Made by a program: the position numbers and the translations under genes. From positions 1-34,176 of the forward strand of contig JAEWEJ010000215.1 of the NCBI GenBank assembly GCA_023389455.1: DNA of 34,176 bases, read 5' to 3'. Position 1 is the first letter of the stretch. Each line of letters starts with the position of its first letter. This document shows positions 32,484 through 34,176 of the stretch, in pieces. The DNA is from Actinomycetes bacterium (GTDB lineage: Bacteria; Actinomycetota; Actinomycetes; Actinomycetales; Cellulomonadaceae). Under the pieces are notes generated by a model. That model searched no databases. It had not been told where the DNA came from and worked only from the letters and a program-made list of their open reading frames with translations.

Positions 32484-33271
32484 CCGTCCCCTGCCTCCGC
32501 GGCGTCCCGGATGGCCGCCAGCTCGTCCTGCGAGAAGCGGTGCTCGGTGAAGCGGATGTCGATCCGACGGTTGGCGGCACGGTCGGCGTCGGTCACCTGG
32601 ACGGCGTTGACGGGGCGCGTCTCGGCGTAGCCGGAGACGGAGAACAGGCGCTCGCCGGCGTGCCCGGTGAGCCCGCCGAGGTCGATCGGCAGACGCCCCT
32701 CCCACAGCCTCCACAGGGAGATGGCCCGGTTGGACGACAGGCCCCAGTTGCCGCCGTAGAGGCTGTCCATCGGAACGTCGTCGGTGTGCCCTTCGACGAA
32801 GACGGTGTCGAGCTCGCGGTACCGCTCGTCCTTGACGAGCGCCTCGGCGATGACGCTGCCGATGGTCAGCGCGTTCGCCTCGTGCTGGGGACGGATCTCC
32901 GACGAGCCGCTGTCGAACCCGAGCAGCTCGACCGGGACGCGGATGACGGTGTGAGCCGCGTCCACCTCGACCGCGATGCCCTGGGCTGCCAGGGCATCAC
33001 GGATCTCGGCGACCATGTCCGCCCGCACCTGCTCGCTCGTGCTCAGGCTGTTGAGCATGGTGTCGAAGCGGTCGCCGCGCGCCTTGGCCTCCTCGGCCTC
33101 GGTGCGCACCTGTGCGAGTGCGTCCTGCTCCTGGGTGAGGGAGAAGACGAGTGCAACCGCGGCGAGCATGAAGACGGTGAGCAGCGCGGTCATGAGGTCG
33201 GAGAAGGAGATCCAGACGGTCTCCTCCGCCCCCTCGCTGCCACGCCGCCGACGCAGGATCCCGCCTCTCAT
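32480..33271 (-). CDS. zorB: ZorB, MotB/OmpA-like stator protein (Zorya)
   Basis: The 263-residue protein has a basic N-terminus and one membrane helix at about 21-46, starting Ser-Phe-Ser-Asp25-Leu-Met-Thr-Ala. Asp25 is the expected ion-carrying residue of MotB/ZorB. A short coiled coil at about 50-95 links to an OmpA-like peptidoglycan-binding domain at about 100-245 with Val-Glu-Gly-His-Thr-Asp-Asp-Val-Pro, Leu-Ser-Ser-Asn-Arg-Ala and Arg-Arg-Ile-Asp-Ile-Arg-Phe. ZorB dimers sit inside the ZorA ring and anchor the motor to the cell wall. Its start overlaps the zorA stop (ATGA). Confidence 0.93.
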   Translation of the reverse strand: MRGGILRRRRGSEGAEETVWISFSDLMTALLTVFMLAAVALVFSLTQEQDALAQVRTEAEEAKARGDRFDTMLNSLSTSEQVRADMVAEIRDALAAQGIAVEVDAAHTVIRVPVELLGFDSGSSEIRPQHEANALTIGSVIAEALVKDERYRELDTVFVEGHTDDVPMDSLYGGNWGLSSNRAISLWRLWEGRLPIDLGGLTGHAGERLFSVSGYAETRPVNAVQVTDADRAANRRIDIRFTEHRFSQDELAAIRDAAEAGDG

Positions 33272-34176
33272 GCCACGGCGCCCGCGCTGGGCAGGGTACG
33301 GGGCGAGCTGAGCTCGTCGACGGCGTCTGACAGCGCCTGGGTCGCCTGGATCATGTGGTTGGTGAACTGCTCGGTCTGGCTGTTCCAGGCGTTCATCCGC
33401 TCAGCGGTCTGCGTCTCGACCTTGGAGCCGTAGTCGGCCAGCCAGCCGGCCATCGCCGCCGAGTGCTTCCGCAGCTGCTTCTCGAGGTCCTCGAGGAACG
33501 CGGCCTGCGTGCTGCGCATCGAGTCGAACCCGCCGTGCAGCGTGCGCGACACCTCGGCAAGGCGGTCCGCCGCCGCAACCGAACGCTCGGCCAGGTTCGT
33601 GACGACCTCGCGCTGGCCCTCGAGGGCGCGTGCGACCTCGACGGTGCGGCTCGCCATCTCGTCGAGCGTCCCGACGCTCGCGGCGAGCGTCGACCCGAGC
33701 GTCGTGCTCACCTCTCCCAGGCTCGTGGCGACCCGCTCGAGGTTGGCCGTCGAGCTCTCCATCCCGGTCGCGGCATCGCCCACGAGGCCGGCCGCGCGGT
33801 CGAGGTTGGCGACCACCTTGGGCAGGGCCTCGTCGAGAAGCTCGACCTGCCGGGCCGCGGCGTCGGTGATCGCCTGGATCTGCTCAGAGGTGGTCCGCTG
33901 CATCTCCGCCATGTGCGCGAGGTGCTGGTCGGCCTGCTGGGCCAGCTGGGCGCCCATGTACTCGAGGGTGCTGCGCATCGACTCGGAGGAGGCCTGGAGC
34001 TGGGCGGCAAGGGTCGTGCCGATCTCCTGGAAGGAGGCGGTGAGGCTCCCGGAGATCTCCTTGAAGACGTCCGCCGACTGGTTCGCCGCACGGTTCGCCA
34101 GGTCCTGCATGATCGGCCCGAGTGACTCCTGGATGGCGAGGCTGACCGCCGCGCTCGTGTCGTCGCCGATCGACTT
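33268..34176 (-). CDS. zorA: ZorA C-terminal cytoplasmic tail (cut by window edge)
   Basis: The last 302 residues are visible and remain open to the window edge, where the frame is complete. They form an almost uninterrupted helical coiled coil rich in Ala, Gln, Glu, Leu and Ser, with methyl-accepting-protein-like repeats (Leu-Ala-Glu-Val-Ser, Thr-Ser-Leu-Gly-Glu-Val-Ser-Thr-Thr-Leu). This fits the long intracellular tail of ZorA, which transmits the invasion signal from the membrane motor to the effectors. The MotA-like membrane part lies outside the window. Identity depends on the coupled zorB, zorC and zorD, since coiled coils alone are not diagnostic. Confidence 0.85.
   Translation of the reverse strand, partial: KSIGDDTSAAVSLAIQESLGPIMQDLANRAANQSADVFKEISGSLTASFQEIGTTLAAQLQASSESMRSTLEYMGAQLAQQADQHLAHMAEMQRTTSEQIQAITDAAARQVELLDEALPKVVANLDRAAGLVGDAATGMESSTANLERVATSLGEVSTTLGSTLAASVGTLDEMASRTVEVARALEGQREVVTNLAERSVAAADRLAEVSRTLHGGFDSMRSTQAAFLEDLEKQLRKHSAAMAGWLADYGSKVETQTAERMNAWNSQTEQFTNHMIQATQALSDAVDELSSPRTLPSAGAVA

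Noticed and set aside
32484..32714. Longer N-terminus for ZorC
   Set aside because: The extra part lies inside zorB out of frame and is Arg/Ala-rich; ATG 32483 with its ATGA overlap explains the gene better.

Overview
The window comes from a very GC-rich genome. Codon thirds are dominated by G or C, GTG starts are common, and several genes have a -10-like TANNNT box 6-7 bases from the start codon with no ribosome binding site, as in leaderless actinobacterial mRNAs. The lipoprotein/PKD pairs, the Excalibur protein, DUF805 and ESX-like small proteins fit an actinobacterium, probably a member of Micrococcales near Cellulomonas. That placement is inferred from gene content only.

The left third (1 to about 10.9 kb) is a mosaic of small genes. 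It begins with the end of a lipoprotein gene followed by a secreted PKD-domain protein, then a coiled-coil membrane-anchored Excalibur protein, an XRE-nucleotidyltransferase gene, a VapBC-type toxin-antitoxin pair and a DUF805 membrane protein. A tightly coupled plus-strand operon (4818-8287) encodes an ESX/WXG100-like small protein, a 447-residue coiled-coil protein with a long hydrophobic region that resembles type VII secretion substrates, two LPDDW-motif proteins and a membrane protein. A second lipoprotein/PKD pair (8414-9873) follows and is nearly identical in DNA to the first over its last 207 bases. Two paralogous minus-strand genes of unknown function (3981-4541 and 10059-10730) each follow a related leader of about 140 bases. 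Both leaders hold a 9-bp hairpin at the same place whose arms differ by paired compensatory changes. This is the best candidate here for an undescribed cis-acting RNA.

A decayed IS3-like transposase remnant (about 10993-11296) marks the junction with a 22.7-kb block in which every gene is on the minus strand. In transcription order the block starts with the tail of zorA, then zorB, zorC, zorD and an HNH nuclease gene, joined by ATGA or 10-bp overlaps: a Zorya type I core with an appended nuclease. Next is a two-repeat helicase-associated-like protein. After it comes dcm (5-methylcytosine methyltransferase), vsr (T:G mismatch nick repair), a MutL/MORC-like GHKL ATPase and a Z1-domain ATPase, which are the known core of the MZA / paraMORC restriction-like systems. 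The expected AIPR and PD-(D/E)XK partners are absent. In their place stand druH-like and druE-like genes (Druantia type III) and a small downstream gene.

The block therefore looks like an anti-phage defence island. It combines a proton-driven sensor with DNA-processing effectors (Zorya), self/non-self marking by cytosine methylation with repair of its mutagenic side effect (Dcm and Vsr), ATP-driven DNA-structure enzymes (GHKL and Z1) and a giant DUF1998 helicase with its partner (DruE and DruH). The most notable points are the physical merging of the Dcm-Vsr-GHKL-Z1 module with Druantia III, and the HNH gene coupled to a zorABCD operon.
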